A DNA stretch of 64,000 bases from Pyxidicoccus caerfyrddinensis. Lineage in GTDB: Bacteria; Myxococcota; Myxococcia; Myxococcales; Myxococcaceae. Where the stretch lies: contig NZ_JAAIYA010000032.1 in assembly GCF_010894405.1 (NCBI RefSeq), positions 1 to 64,000 of the forward strand, given 5' to 3'. The position numbers and the translations under genes were made by a program. The stretch's first letter is position 1, and each line of letters opens with the position of its first letter. Shown in pieces: positions 15,389 through 24,246 of this stretch. The notes beneath the pieces are model-generated. The model saw nothing but the letters and a program-made list of their open reading frames with translations. It did no database searches and was not told the DNA's origin.

Positions 15389-16822
15389 ATGGGGTTGGCT
15401 TTGTGGGCGGGCGTGTTCATGAGCCTGGCGGCAGCGACACCACCGACGGCGCTGCCGGTGGAGGGTGGCAATGCCCTGACACTCCCGGCGCACAGGCACC
15501 TGGTGCGCGTGGACCGCGGCAGTGGCCGGGGCTCGGTGCTGCTGCTGGCGGTGCAGCGCGGGGGGAGTCAGGGACGCGGGCTGGGCCTGTACCGGAGCCA
15601 CGACAGCGGCGGCTCCTGGAAGTACGAGGGGCCCATCCATGACGACGCCCGTCAGGACCGCGCGGACCTCCTGGCCGTGGGCCGCGACGTGGCGCTCGTC
15701 TACTCGGTGGAGACGCCGGACAGCACGGGCATCGGCGGCTCGGCGTCGCGCGACGTCGTCTTCCAGTGGTGGCGCTATCAGTCCTCCACGGACCGCTGGG
15801 TGGCCGGGCGGACGCTCAAGGTCTTCGACTCGCGCAGCTCCAGCACGGCGTACTACCGGGCGGAGCTGGCGCGCGACTCGCGGGGCCGCATCTGGGTGCA
15901 GGCCTTCAAGCGCGAGTCGGACGGAGGCTCCACGCTCGTCATCGCGGTGAGCACGGACAACGGCTCCACGTTCCGCGAGATGCCGGCCCTGGACCGCAAC
16001 CTCTCGAAGCGCGGAGGAGGGCGGCTGTTGCACCTCGGCGGGAAGCTCATCGTGGTGTACGGCTCGCACTCGGGGGGCATGGCCGCGCGCTACCGGGTGC
16101 GGGACGACGGCGCGCCGCTGTCCTCGTGGTCCCCCGTGCGCACCGCCTTCTCCGAGGGCATCTACCACGGCGCCGCGCTGAGCGCGGTGGCGGACGGCAA
16201 GGGCGGCATGCACCTGGTCTACAAGGACAACGCGGAGCGACTGCGGTACCGGCACTTCGATGGCCAGCGCTTCGGCGCGCCGCTCGTGGTGCAGGACAGC
16301 GGGGACTGGGCGCTCCAGCCCGCCGTCACCCGCGTGGGCAGCACAGTGCACATCTTCTACAACCGGCCCCACCGCGACGGCCGGGGCTACGATTTGGTGG
16401 TGCGCAAGCTGAATGGCCGGAGCTTGGGCTCGGCGCGCGAGCTGGCCTCCATCTCCGGCTTCGCGGGCTACCCCGCCTCCGTCGCCGTGCTCCCCTCCGG
16501 CGCGCGCATTCCCTGCCTCTTCGGCCTGGAGCCGAAGGGAAGCTCGGACCGGCTGGCCGTCGTCTTCGCGCCCTCCAGTGGCAACAGCAAGACATCTGCA
16601 GAAGACGCCGTCGCCACCGCCGAAGCCCCCGGCGACGGGGACACGGTGATGGTGGACCTGGACGGGCCCGGCGGTGGGGTGGAGCCCTTCACGTCCGTGC
16701 TGAAGCCCTCGGCCGAGGACGCCGCGACGGGCTGTGGCGGTGGGCAGGCCCTGGCGGTGCTCGTGGGCCTGCCGATGCTCGCGCTGGAGCGCCGCCGCCG
16801 GAAGGGGCTCTTCCGGCGGTAG
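15389..16822 (+). CDS. Surface Asp-box (BNR/sialidase-like) beta-propeller protein with MYXO-CTERM-like tail
   Basis: A 477-residue protein starting at ATG 15389 after GGGAGGGAGCC. Signal peptide MGLALWAGVFMSLAAATP. Asp-box motifs YRSHDSGGSWKYEG (about 70) and VSTDNGSTFREM (about 190), with repeated four-strand blades such as GRIWVQAFKRESDGGSTLVIAV and GKLIVVYGSHSGG, indicate a sialidase-type propeller. The catalytic Arg triad of true sialidases is not obvious, so it may bind rather than cleave. The C-terminus TGCGGGQALAVLVGLPMLALERRRRK has the Cys, hydrophobic helix and Arg cluster of MYXO-CTERM sorting signals, so anchoring at the cell surface is likely. Confidence 0.82.
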   Translation: MGLALWAGVFMSLAAATPPTALPVEGGNALTLPAHRHLVRVDRGSGRGSVLLLAVQRGGSQGRGLGLYRSHDSGGSWKYEGPIHDDARQDRADLLAVGRDVALVYSVETPDSTGIGGSASRDVVFQWWRYQSSTDRWVAGRTLKVFDSRSSSTAYYRAELARDSRGRIWVQAFKRESDGGSTLVIAVSTDNGSTFREMPALDRNLSKRGGGRLLHLGGKLIVVYGSHSGGMAARYRVRDDGAPLSSWSPVRTAFSEGIYHGAALSAVADGKGGMHLVYKDNAERLRYRHFDGQRFGAPLVVQDSGDWALQPAVTRVGSTVHIFYNRPHRDGRGYDLVVRKLNGRSLGSARELASISGFAGYPASVAVLPSGARIPCLFGLEPKGSSDRLAVVFAPSSGNSKTSAEDAVATAEAPGDGDTVMVDLDGPGGGVEPFTSVLKPSAEDAATGCGGGQALAVLVGLPMLALERRRRKGLFRR

Positions 16823-16849
16823 CCTTCGTGCCGTGCTTTCCGGCTCGCG

Positions 16850-19306
16850 TCAGGGCAGTGGCCCCTCCACGAGGCGCAGCACGTCCGCGAGCACGCCGGC
16901 CGCCGTCACCGCCGCGCCCGCGCCGTAGCCGCGAATCACCAGCGGGGTGGGGCTGTAGCGCTCGGACAGGAAGCTGAGCGCATTCTCGCCGCCCTTCACC
17001 GCCGCCAGCGGGTGCTCCAGGGGGACGGGCACGAGTCCCACCGAGCACCCCTCCGGAGTGACGCGGCCCACGTAGCGCAGCACCTTGCCCTCCTTGCGGA
17101 GCGCCTCCGCGCGGCGCTGGAAGTGGGCATCCACCTTCGGCAGCCGGGCGAGGAACCCGTCGAGCGGGCCGGACGCATCGAAGTCCGCGGGCAGGAGGGA
17201 CTCCAGCGCCACGCCCTCCAGCTCCACGTTGCGTCCCAACTCGCGGGCGAGGATGAGCACCTTGCGCGCCACGTCCGTGCCCTGCAAGTCGTCGCGCGGG
17301 TCCGGCTCCGTGAAGCGCCGCTCCATCGCGGTGCCCACGGCCTGGGACAGCGGCACGCCCTCCTCGACGAGCCCGAGGATGAAGGAGAGCGAGCCGGAGA
17401 GGATGCCTTCGATGCGCAGCACCTGGTCGCCCGTGCGCACCATGTTCTTCAGCGTGTCGATGACGGGCAGGGCCGCGCCGACATTCGTCTCGTAGAGGAA
17501 GCGGCGCTGGTGCCGCGACGCCGTCTCACGCAGCGCGCGCCAGTGGCTCCCCCGGCCGGCGTTGGCCTTCTTGTTGGCCGTCACCACGTGGAGCCCTGCC
17601 TCCATGAGCGACGGGTAGGCGAGCGCCACGTCCTCGCTGCTGGTGCAGTCCACGAAGATGGGGCGGCCGGGGCGCTTGGCGCGGGCCCAGTCGCGGAAGG
17701 TGTCCAGCGCGGGGCCGTCTCCGCCCGCGTCGAGCCGCGCCTCCCATCCCTCCAGGGGAATGCCCTCGCTGGAGGCCACGCAGTGCCGGCTGTTGGCAAT
17801 GGCGCACACGCGCAAATCGACGCCGTGCGCGCGCAGCTTGGGGGCCTGCTGGCGCACCTGGCGGAGCAGCTCGCCGCCCACGCTGCCCACGCCCGCCACG
17901 AGCAGCTCCACCACCTCGGTGGTGCCGAAGCACCGGCCGTGGACGTGGGCCATGGCGCGCGGGCCGTCCGTCTCGGAGATGACGGCGGAGATGCTGCGCT
18001 CGCTGGAGCCCTGCGCAATCGCGGCGATGCTGCACCCCACGTCGGCCAGGGCGCTGAAGAACGTCCCCGCCACGCCCACCCGGTGCCGCATGCCGTCGCC
18101 GACGATGCTGAGTACCGCGAGCCCGCCCTGGCGCTCAATCGTGTCCACCTTGCCGGCCTCGCGCTCCACCTCGAAGGCGACCTCGAGCGCCTCCACGGCG
18201 CGCTGGGCCTCGGCCTGCTGGACGCAGAAGCTGATGGAGCACTCGCTGGAGCCCTGGGTGATGAGGACCACGGAGATGCTGGCGTGGGCCATGGCCTCGA
18301 AGACGCGGGCGGCGGTGCCCGGCACGCCCTTGAGGCCCGCGCCGGCGATGTTGACGAGGGCGATGTCCCGCAGGAAGGACAGGCCGCGTACCGGGTGCTG
18401 GGGCGGGGCGGCGGCGGCCGTCACGCGGGTGCCGGGGTGCTCGGGGCGGAAGCTGTTGCAGACGCGCACGGGAATGCCGCGCTCGCGGGCCGGGGCAATC
18501 GTCTTCGGGTGGAGCACCTTCGCGCCGAAGTACGCCAGCTCCATCGCCTCCTCGAAGCTCACCTCCGGCAGCGGGAAGGCCTCGGGCACCAGGCGCGGGT
18601 CCGCGCTGAAGATGCCGTCCACGTCCGTCCAGATTTCCAGCAGCTCCGCGTCCAGCGCCGCCGCCGCCAGCGCCGCCGAGTAGTCCGAGCCGCCGCGTCC
18701 GAGCGACAGCGTCTTGCCCTTGCCGTCGCCGCCGAAGAAGCCCGGCATCAGCATCAACCCCGGGCCGCCCTCGCGCAGCGGGGCGAAGCGCGCGCGAATC
18801 TCGTCCATCAGCGGCGTGGCCTGCAGCGGGTCTCCCGAGCAGATGAGCGCCTCGCGCGGGTCCACCGCCCGCGGCGCCAGGCCGCGCGCCTCCAGCAGTG
18901 CTTCCAGAATCAGGCACGCGGCGCGCTCGCCCAGGCCCGACAGGTGTGCGAGCACGGAGGGCGAGCACTCGCGCAAGAGCCCCACGCCCTGGAGCAGGCC
19001 GCGCAGCTCCGAGGCGAGGGTGGCGAGCCCTTCTTCCAGCGGGCGCTGGCGTGCTGCTCCCAGCTCGCCCGCCAGCTCCCGGGAGATGGCGGCGTGGGTG
19101 TCCTCGAAGCGGGCGCTCAGCCCGTCCACAGCGCCGCGCTCCTGGGCCACCCGCGCGGCCTCGACGAGGAGGTTGGTGATGCCGGACACGGCCGAGGCCA
19201 CCAGCATGACGCGCGTCTCCTGGCGCGCCGCCGCCACCAGGTCCACCACGCGGCGCAGCTGCTGCGCACCACCCACGCTCGTGCCACCGAATTTCATCAC
19301 GCGCAC
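16850..19306 (-). CDS. thrA: Bifunctional aspartate kinase / homoserine dehydrogenase I
   Basis: An 818-residue fused enzyme, close to the 820 of E. coli ThrA. It catalyses the first and third steps from aspartate to threonine and methionine. The N-terminal kinase begins [13 protein letters not shown] (KFGGTSV nucleotide motif), with [17 protein letters not shown] near 200 and [15 protein letters not shown] near 222. Two ACT-type regulatory segments at about 310-460 ([29 protein letters not shown]) fit feedback inhibition by threonine. The homoserine dehydrogenase domain follows, with [17 protein letters not shown] (NAD(P)-binding, about 468) and [21 protein letters not shown]. It is preceded by a Thr-codon leader peptide and a terminator, so expression is controlled by attenuation. 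No thrB or thrC follows. Confidence 0.95.
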   Translation of the reverse strand: MRVMKFGGTSVGGAQQLRRVVDLVAAARQETRVMLVASAVSGITNLLVEAARVAQERGAVDGLSARFEDTHAAISRELAGELGAARQRPLEEGLATLASELRGLLQGVGLLRECSPSVLAHLSGLGERAACLILEALLEARGLAPRAVDPREALICSGDPLQATPLMDEIRARFAPLREGGPGLMLMPGFFGGDGKGKTLSLGRGGSDYSAALAAAALDAELLEIWTDVDGIFSADPRLVPEAFPLPEVSFEEAMELAYFGAKVLHPKTIAPARERGIPVRVCNSFRPEHPGTRVTAAAAPPQHPVRGLSFLRDIALVNIAGAGLKGVPGTAARVFEAMAHASISVVLITQGSSECSISFCVQQAEAQRAVEALEVAFEVEREAGKVDTIERQGGLAVLSIVGDGMRHRVGVAGTFFSALADVGCSIAAIAQGSSERSISAVISETDGPRAMAHVHGRCFGTTEVVELLVAGVGSVGGELLRQVRQQAPKLRAHGVDLRVCAIANSRHCVASSEGIPLEGWEARLDAGGDGPALDTFRDWARAKRPGRPIFVDCTSSEDVALAYPSLMEAGLHVVTANKKANAGRGSHWRALRETASRHQRRFLYETNVGAALPVIDTLKNMVRTGDQVLRIEGILSGSLSFILGLVEEGVPLSQAVGTAMERRFTEPDPRDDLQGTDVARKVLILARELGRNVELEGVALESLLPADFDASGPLDGFLARLPKVDAHFQRRAEALRKEGKVLRYVGRVTPEGCSVGLVPVPLEHPLAAVKGGENALSFLSERYSPTPLVIRGYGAGAAVTAAGVLADVLRLVEGPLP

Positions 19307-19406
19307 GGCGACACCTCGGGCTTCAGCGGCGAGGAGGGGAGGGCCAGCGGCGGGAGGGGCGTCTGCGGGGTGGGCTGCATGGAGGCTCCTGGGAGTGTGG
19401 AGGGTG

Positions 19407-19443
19407 CGAAAACGAAAAAGCCCCGCGCCGGGGAGCGCGGGGC
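19407..19443 (-). terminator. thrA leader terminator (attenuator)
   Basis: On the minus strand GCCCCGCGC (19443-19435) and GCGCGGGGC (19428-19420) form a perfect 9-bp stem with a 6-nt loop, followed by TTTTTCGTTTT (19419-19409). It lies between the Thr-rich leader peptide and thrA, about 100 nt before the thrA ATG, so it must be read through for thrA expression. Confidence 0.85.
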
Positions 19444-19489
19444 CGAGTTGGGAGACCTGGAGGTTTCCCAGCTAGACCGCCCGCGCTCC
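19432..19489 (-). promoter_or_regulatory. Antiterminator pairing and pause hairpin of the thrA attenuator
   Basis: GGAGCGCGGG, encoded just after the Thr codons (19489-19480), is perfectly complementary over 10 bp to CCCGCGCTCC (19441-19432), which is the 5' arm plus loop of the terminator. The two pairings exclude each other. The same GGAGCGCGGG can also fold locally (CCCGCG-GAG-CGCGGG). A further hairpin, GGGAAACCT/AGGTCTCCC (19469-19450, one mismatch), lies between leader stop and terminator. Confidence 0.75.
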
Positions 19490-19612
19490 GCGGGGAGTCG
19501 TGGTGGTAGTGGTAGTCGTGGTGGTGGTGGACGTCAGAGCCGTCTGCGGGCGCACGGAGGCGGAGGACAGGTGTCCCTCGCCCAGCGCGATGCTCCCGTT
19601 GAGGCCGCTCAT
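19472..19612 (-). CDS. thrL: thr operon leader peptide with 11 consecutive threonines
   Basis: A 46-codon frame starting at ATG 19612 and ending at TAG 19474-19472. It contains 13 Thr codons near its end, 11 of them consecutive (19528-19496, mixed ACC, ACG and ACT), then PRGARAV and stop. An upstream in-frame ATG at 19663 would add 17 residues; neither start has a strong ribosome binding site. Position (165 nt before thrA), composition and the downstream alternative hairpins match the thrL-type attenuation known from enteric bacteria: a ribosome starved of threonyl-tRNA stalls in the Thr run and favours the antiterminator. The peptide itself probably has no other role. Confidence 0.85.
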   Translation of the reverse strand: MSGLNGSIALGEGHLSSASVRPQTALTSTTTTTTTTTTTPRGARAV

Positions 19613-19699
19613 GGAGTGGAAGGCTGGCTGAACTCGCGGATGCAAGTCAAGCCAGCCACCCATGAGGTGGTATCCGGTTGCAACTCGTACGGGGGGCTC

Positions 19700-20725
19700 T
19701 CAGCCCACCAGGCGCACGACCAGCTGGGTCAGTCCGTAGACCAGCACCGCCATGAGCGCGGCGGCGGGGATGGTGAACACCCACGCCCAGATGATGCGAC
19801 CCGCCACGCCCCACTTCACGGCGCGCCAGCCCTTGGTGGAGCCCACGCCGACGATGGCGCCCGTAATCGTGTGCGTGGTGGACACGGGGATGCCCCAGTG
19901 CGCCAGCGCGATGATGGTGACGCCGCCGCCCGTCTCCGCGCTGAAGCCGCCGATGGGCGCCAGCTTCGTGAGGCTGTGCCCCATGGTGCGGACGATGCGC
20001 CAGCCGCCGAAGAAGGTGCCCATGGCGATGGCCGCGTGGCAGGAGATGATCATCCACCAGTCGATGTGGAACGGCCGGTCCTTCCAGATGGTGCCGAAGA
20101 GCACCACCGCGATGATGCCCATCACCTTCTGCGCGTCGTTGGTGCCGTGGCTGAACGAGAAGATGCCCGACGACACCAGCTGCAGCCGGCGGAACCAGGC
20201 ATCCACCCGCAGCGGCGTCTGCTTGTGCACCGACCACGTGCTCGCCAGCATCATCGAGATGCCCAGCAACATGCCGATGAGCGGCGACAGCACGATGAAC
20301 GCCGCAATCTTCGCGATGCCCGCGCCCACCAGCCCCTTGAAGCCGAGCACCGGCAGCGTGGCGCCAATCATGCCTCCCGCCAGCGCGTGAGAGGAGGAGG
20401 ACGGAAGTCCCCACCACCACGTCAGGAGATTCCAGGCGATGGCGCCCATCAGCGCGGAGAAGATGACCGCGAGCACCGCGGTCGGGCCCTCGGCGCGGAG
20501 CATGTCGAAGTTGATGATGCCCTTGCCCATGGTGTTCGCCACGTGGACGCCACCGGCGAACGCCGCGATGAAGTTGAAGAACGCGGCCCAGGCCACGGCC
20601 AGGTTGGGCGACAGCACGCGCGTGGACACCACGGTGGCGATGGAGTTCGCCGCGTCGTGGAAGCCGTTGATGAAGTCGAAAATCAGCGCGACAGCGACGA
20701 TGAGGACGACGGCGGTGAGTAGCAT
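19700..20725 (-). CDS. pit: PiT-family inorganic phosphate transporter
   Basis: A 341-residue integral membrane protein of the low-affinity metal-phosphate/H+ (or Na+) symporter family. Both signature repeats are visible: FDFINGFHDAANSIATVVSTRVLSP at about 17-41 and SFSHGTNDAQKVMGIIAVVLF at about 188-208, in inverted-repeat halves, with ALAHWGIPVSTTHTITGAIVGVG in the C-terminal half. It begins one base after the stop of the DUF47 gene, its usual partner. Phosphate import is well supported by the family; I saw no Pho-box sequence upstream. Confidence 0.92.
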   Translation of the reverse strand: MLLTAVVLIVAVALIFDFINGFHDAANSIATVVSTRVLSPNLAVAWAAFFNFIAAFAGGVHVANTMGKGIINFDMLRAEGPTAVLAVIFSALMGAIAWNLLTWWWGLPSSSSHALAGGMIGATLPVLGFKGLVGAGIAKIAAFIVLSPLIGMLLGISMMLASTWSVHKQTPLRVDAWFRRLQLVSSGIFSFSHGTNDAQKVMGIIAVVLFGTIWKDRPFHIDWWMIISCHAAIAMGTFFGGWRIVRTMGHSLTKLAPIGGFSAETGGGVTIIALAHWGIPVSTTHTITGAIVGVGSTKGWRAVKWGVAGRIIWAWVFTIPAAALMAVLVYGLTQLVVRLVG

Positions 20726-20726
20726 C

Positions 20727-21353
20727 TCAGGAGTGCTCCAGCACCACGCCTTCGATGATGTTGGCCACGCCCTGGCACTTGTCGGTCGCGGTCTCGATGA
20801 GGTCGTAGATTTCCTTCCACTTGATGACCGTCAACGTGTCCACGCCGCTCTTGAAGAGCCGGCCGACGCCCGCGCGCAGGGCCTCGTCCGCCTGGGACTC
20901 CAGCCGCTTGATTTCCTGGCAGCCGGCGAGAATCTGCTCCGGCTTCTTGATGAGCCGCAGCGCCGCCACGACCTCCTGGACCTTCTGGGCGCTCAGCACC
21001 AGCAGCCGCGCCAGCTCCGTGGCGTCCGGGAGACTGGTCTGGATTTCGTAGTAGTGCAGCCGCGCCGCCGCCGCGTTCGTCAAATCCAGCACGTCGTCGA
21101 TGCGCGACAGCAGCGTGTGAATCTGCCCGCGGTCGAACGGGGTGATGAACTGCTTGTGGAGGCGGTTGAAGGCGGTGTGCGTGACTTCGTCACCGCGGTG
21201 CTCCACTTCCTTGAGCGCTCGGACGCGCTCGGGCACGTCCCGGTAGTCCACCAGCAGCTCGTGCAGCAGCTTCGCGCCCTGCACGGTGACGGCACACTGC
21301 GCGTCGAAGTCGTCGAAGAACTCGTCCGACTTGGGCATCAGCTTCTCGAGCAT
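20727..21353 (-). CDS. DUF47/PhoU-like Pit accessory protein
   Basis: A 208-residue all-helical cytoplasmic protein of the DUF47 (PhoU-like) family. The ATG at 21353 was chosen over longer frames because GGAGGGACGG precedes it and the family begins with M..LMPKSDEFFDDF. The typical features are two repeats of long helices with acidic metal-binding patches: VRALKEVEHRGDEVTHTAFNRL (E-x2-D/H-x2-D) and CQEIKRLESQADEALR. These proteins are translated with Pit transporters and are thought to regulate them. The one-base gap to the pit gene implies coupling. Confidence 0.9.
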   Translation of the reverse strand: MLEKLMPKSDEFFDDFDAQCAVTVQGAKLLHELLVDYRDVPERVRALKEVEHRGDEVTHTAFNRLHKQFITPFDRGQIHTLLSRIDDVLDLTNAAAARLHYYEIQTSLPDATELARLLVLSAQKVQEVVAALRLIKKPEQILAGCQEIKRLESQADEALRAGVGRLFKSGVDTLTVIKWKEIYDLIETATDKCQGVANIIEGVVLEHS

Positions 21354-21599
21354 CCGTCCCTCCAGGTCGCCCGGATGTCCGGGCGAGGCTTGCCCGGGAG
21401 TCGTCATCTGTTCGTGACGCTCCCGTGGCGCGCCCGTGACTACCCTACCTGGAGAGAATCTCCACACTTCCTTTTATTTCACTGCGGGTGCCGGACGGCG
21501 GGCATGCAGGGCAGGCGAGACGGTCTCCGTCAGCGGTGGTGCCGCTCCCCCCGACATCGAACTCCCAGTGCGTTGCCAGGGGGTGGAAGTACGGGCCGG

Positions 21600-21622
21600 C
21601 GGCGCCGTGCCCCTCGGCGCCG
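21600..21622 (-). terminator. Hairpin after the MDR oxidoreductase gene
   Basis: CGGCGCCG (21600-21607) and CGGCGCCG (21615-21622) are self-complementary 8-bp arms around a 7-nt loop, directly 3' of the minus-strand gene ending at 21625. There is no T-tract. The rest of 21354-21599 holds the upstream region of the DUF47-pit pair, including TGGAGA-GAA-TCTCCA near 21450, and no gene. Confidence 0.45.
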
Positions 21623-21624
21623 GC

Positions 21625-22653
21625 TCAGAGCTTGATGACAATCTTCCCGAAGTGGGCGCCCGCCTCCATGTGGCGCAGCGCCTCGCGCGCCTGCTCGAAG
21701 GGGAAGACCCGGTCGATGACGGGCTTCAGCCGGTGCTGGGCGAGCACGCGGTTCATGTCCTCGAACATGGCGCGGCTGCCCACGTAGGTGTTCTGGACGT
21801 TCAGCTTCTTCGCCTCGACGGTGGCGGGGTCTGGCTTCGCGACGCCACCGCTGAGCATGCCGATGAGGGAGATGTGTCCGCCGGGGCGCGTGGCGCGCAG
21901 GGAGTGGGGCAGCGTCTCGGCGCCGCCCACCTCCAGGACGTGGTCCACGCCCTGCCCACCCGTCAGGGCCAGCACCGGCTCCTCCCAGTTCGGGTGCTGC
22001 TTGTAGTTGACGGTGCCGTCCGCCCCGAGCCCCTTCGCACGCTCCAGCTTCGCGTCCTGGCTGGAGGTGATGATGACGCGCGCGCCGAGCGCCCGGGCGA
22101 GTTGGAGGGCGAAGATGGACACGCCGCCGGTGCCCTGTGCCAGCACCGTCTGCCCCGGCGCGAGCCCGCCCTCGGGCACCAGCGCGTTCCACGCCGTCAC
22201 GGCCGCACACGGCAGCGTGGCGCCGTCCTCGAAGGAGAGGTGCTCCGGCAGGTGCACCAGGCCCTCGGCGTCCACGGCGACGTACTCCGCGAGCACGCCG
22301 TCCACGCTGCCGCCGAGCGCGTGGGCCACCTTCTCCGGCGTCCTCGGGCCGTCCGTCCACGTCTGGAAGAACGTCGGAGCCACGCGGTCACCGGGCTTCA
22401 CCCGTGTGACACCGGCCCCCACGGCCACCACCTCACCGGCGCCGTCCGAGGCGGGGATGAGGTTGGACGGCCGGCTGCCCGGATACCTGCCCAGCGCGAT
22501 GAACAAGTCGCGGTAGTTGAGGGACACCGCGCGGATTCGCACCAGGGCCTGCCCTGGGCCCGGCTTCGGCTCCGGCCGCTCCACCTGCACCCAGCCCTCG
22601 ATGCTGCCTGTCTTCTGGAGTTCGATTGCGCGCATGCGCGCATGACTAGCCAT
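21625..22653 (-). CDS. Zinc-independent MDR-family oxidoreductase (quinone oxidoreductase-like)
   Basis: A 342-residue NAD(P)H-dependent medium-chain dehydrogenase/reductase. The GroES-like domain has RAVSLNYRDLFIALGRYPG and LIPASDGAGEVVAVGAGVTRVKPGDRV, where zinc enzymes carry Cys and GHE; those ligands are absent, so it should be zinc-free and may reduce quinones or enones. The Rossmann domain shows GQTVLAQGTGGVSIFALQLARALGARVIITS at about residues 165-195. Three Met codons compete as start (22653, 22635 and one between); none has a clear ribosome binding site. Single gene; the substrate cannot be predicted. Confidence 0.85.
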   Translation of the reverse strand: MASHARMRAIELQKTGSIEGWVQVERPEPKPGPGQALVRIRAVSLNYRDLFIALGRYPGSRPSNLIPASDGAGEVVAVGAGVTRVKPGDRVAPTFFQTWTDGPRTPEKVAHALGGSVDGVLAEYVAVDAEGLVHLPEHLSFEDGATLPCAAVTAWNALVPEGGLAPGQTVLAQGTGGVSIFALQLARALGARVIITSSQDAKLERAKGLGADGTVNYKQHPNWEEPVLALTGGQGVDHVLEVGGAETLPHSLRATRPGGHISLIGMLSGGVAKPDPATVEAKKLNVQNTYVGSRAMFEDMNRVLAQHRLKPVIDRVFPFEQAREALRHMEAGAHFGKIVIKL

Positions 22654-22693
22654 GATGGCGTGGAAATGCCACGCAACCCCGGCCCCCGGCGCT

Positions 22694-23047
22694 TCAGAAC
22701 GCCGCGGTGAGGGTGACTTCTCCGAGGAACGGGCGCAGTTCCTCCTCCAGGCGCTTGCGCGGCATGGCCCCGACGAGCTGCTTCACCACCTTGCCGTCCT
22801 TGAAGACGAGCAGGGTGGGCATGGCGCGGATGCCATATTGCTGCGCCGTCTCCATGTGCGAGTCGGTGGAGATTTTCGTGAACTTCATCCGTCCCCGCCA
22901 CTCCGTGGACAGCGCGTCCAGCATGGGCGCGATGATGCGGCACGGAGGGCACCACGCGGCCGTGAAGTCCACCACCACCGGCTCCTCCGCTTCGAGCACC
23001 TCGCGCCGGAAGTCCGCATCCGCCAGCTCGATGACATTCCCCGCCAT
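22694..23047 (-). CDS. Thioredoxin
   Basis: A 117-residue thioredoxin starting at ATG 23047 after GAGGAGGAAACGTC, an excellent ribosome binding site. Active site WCPPC in VVVDFTAAWCPPCRIIAPML (about residues 24-43; the commonest thioredoxin form is WCGPC), conserved cis-proline in RAMPTLLVFKDG (about 77), and a C-terminal helix KRLEEELRPFL. There is no signal peptide, so it is a cytoplasmic disulfide reductase. WCPPC is seen in some thioredoxins and may shift the redox potential. It lies between the MDR gene and a LysR gene, all on the minus strand, but gaps of 40 and 128 bp make one operon uncertain. Confidence 0.93.
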   Translation of the reverse strand: MAGNVIELADADFRREVLEAEEPVVVDFTAAWCPPCRIIAPMLDALSTEWRGRMKFTKISTDSHMETAQQYGIRAMPTLLVFKDGKVVKQLVGAMPRKRLEEELRPFLGEVTLTAAF

Positions 23048-23175
23048 GACGTTTCCTCCTCGGGAGGCGCGGCCCGCACGGGCCGGCGCCTCGGTGTGGA
23101 GGATGTGTAATGGCGGAGGCGCGCGGGGACGAGAGCCCCCGGCGCAACGCATTGTTCCGCGAAGCGCCCCTGACG

Positions 23176-24090
23176 CTAACCTTCCGGCTCCCAGGGCAGC
23201 GTGGCGCTGCGCTCGGACAGCAGCGTGAGGAAGGCGCGCACCTTGGGTGGGAGCTGGCGGCTGCTGGGGTAGACGGCGAACACGGGGATGCCCGGGGGCG
23301 TCACGTCTTCCAGCACGGGGACGAGCATGCCGCCGCGCACGTCGTCCACGACGAGTGATGCCGGAAGCCTCACCACGCCGAGCCCCGCGCGCGCGGCGGC
23401 CTGTCCGGCGCGCACGCTCGGCACGCGCAGCCGGCCCGCCACGGGCACCGTCTTCGCCCGCCGGCCCTCGACGAAGTACCAGACCTCGTCCGTGCCCGGT
23501 TCGGCGAGCAGGACGCACTCGTGGCCCTGCAGCTCGTCGGCCGTGTGAGGGGTGCCGTGGCGGCCCAGGTACGAGGGGCTGGCGTAGTAGCCCGTGCGCA
23601 GGCGCCCCAGCCGGCGGGCCACCAGCGTGGAGTCCGCGAGCGGCCCGGTGCGCAGCGCCAGGTCATACTCCTCGGCGATGAGGTCCACATGGGCCTCGGC
23701 GAGCGACACCTCCACCCGCATCCGCGGCTGGCGCAGCAGGAACTCGGAGATGAGGGGCGTGAGCAACTCGCCGAGCAGGGACAGGGTGGCGATGCGCAGC
23801 GTGCCCTGGGGCGTGCCGCGCAACTCGCTCACGGCGCGATTCACCTCACGGGCCTCGGCGACGAGCCGCGCACAGTGCGCGTGGTAGTCGCGGCCCACTT
23901 CGGTGAGTCGCAGCCGGCGCGTGTTGCGCTCGAGCAGGCGGATGCCCAGCCGCTCCTCCAGCGCGGCGAGGCGGCGGCTCACCGTGGACTTGCGCAGGCC
24001 GAGCCGCTCGGCGGCGGCGGTGATGCCGCCCGTCGCCACGACTTCGACGAAGAGCAGCATGTCATCCAGGAGGGGAGGGCTCGGGGACAC
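23176..24090 (-). CDS. LysR-family transcriptional regulator
   Basis: A 304-residue LTTR. The N-terminal winged helix-turn-helix is LLFVEVVATGGITAAAERLGLRKSTVSRRLAALEERLGIRLLERNTRRLRLTEVG (about residues 12-66), close to the family consensus. A linker helix follows, then the effector-binding domain from about 92 (GTLRIATLSLLGELLTPLISEFLLRQPRMRVEV) with the periplasmic-binding-protein-like fold. It matches the subgroup that regulates small oxidoreductase genes divergently or in tandem. The thioredoxin and MDR genes downstream are possible targets, but this is inference. The inducer is unknown. Confidence 0.92.
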   Translation of the reverse strand: MSPSPPLLDDMLLFVEVVATGGITAAAERLGLRKSTVSRRLAALEERLGIRLLERNTRRLRLTEVGRDYHAHCARLVAEAREVNRAVSELRGTPQGTLRIATLSLLGELLTPLISEFLLRQPRMRVEVSLAEAHVDLIAEEYDLALRTGPLADSTLVARRLGRLRTGYYASPSYLGRHGTPHTADELQGHECVLLAEPGTDEVWYFVEGRRAKTVPVAGRLRVPSVRAGQAAARAGLGVVRLPASLVVDDVRGGMLVPVLEDVTPPGIPVFAVYPSSRQLPPKVRAFLTLLSERSATLPWEPEG

Positions 24091-24246
24091 GGGCGCAGCC
24101 TACAGGGGACGGGTGTCCGCCTCCTCCCTCTCCGTGCGTCCAGGCGGCAAAGAGGGGTGGGCAGGGGCGGGAAAGCCGGGTAGATGCACCCGTCAGGGGA
24201 GCGGCCTGCTTCGAGGGACGCTCCAGGTGCTCCCCCGGGTTCTTCC

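Noticed and set aside
17012-20722. A 1236-codon open frame on the plus strand across thrA, the leader and pit
   Set aside because: It is antisense to thrA and pit, which have full conserved motifs. Its composition (His, Arg, Ala, Gly, Val) is the usual shadow of high-GC coding sequence.
21354-21624. Search for a Pho box upstream of the DUF47-pit pair
   Set aside because: TCACGGG- and GTCACGA-like words occur but not as the required spaced direct repeats.
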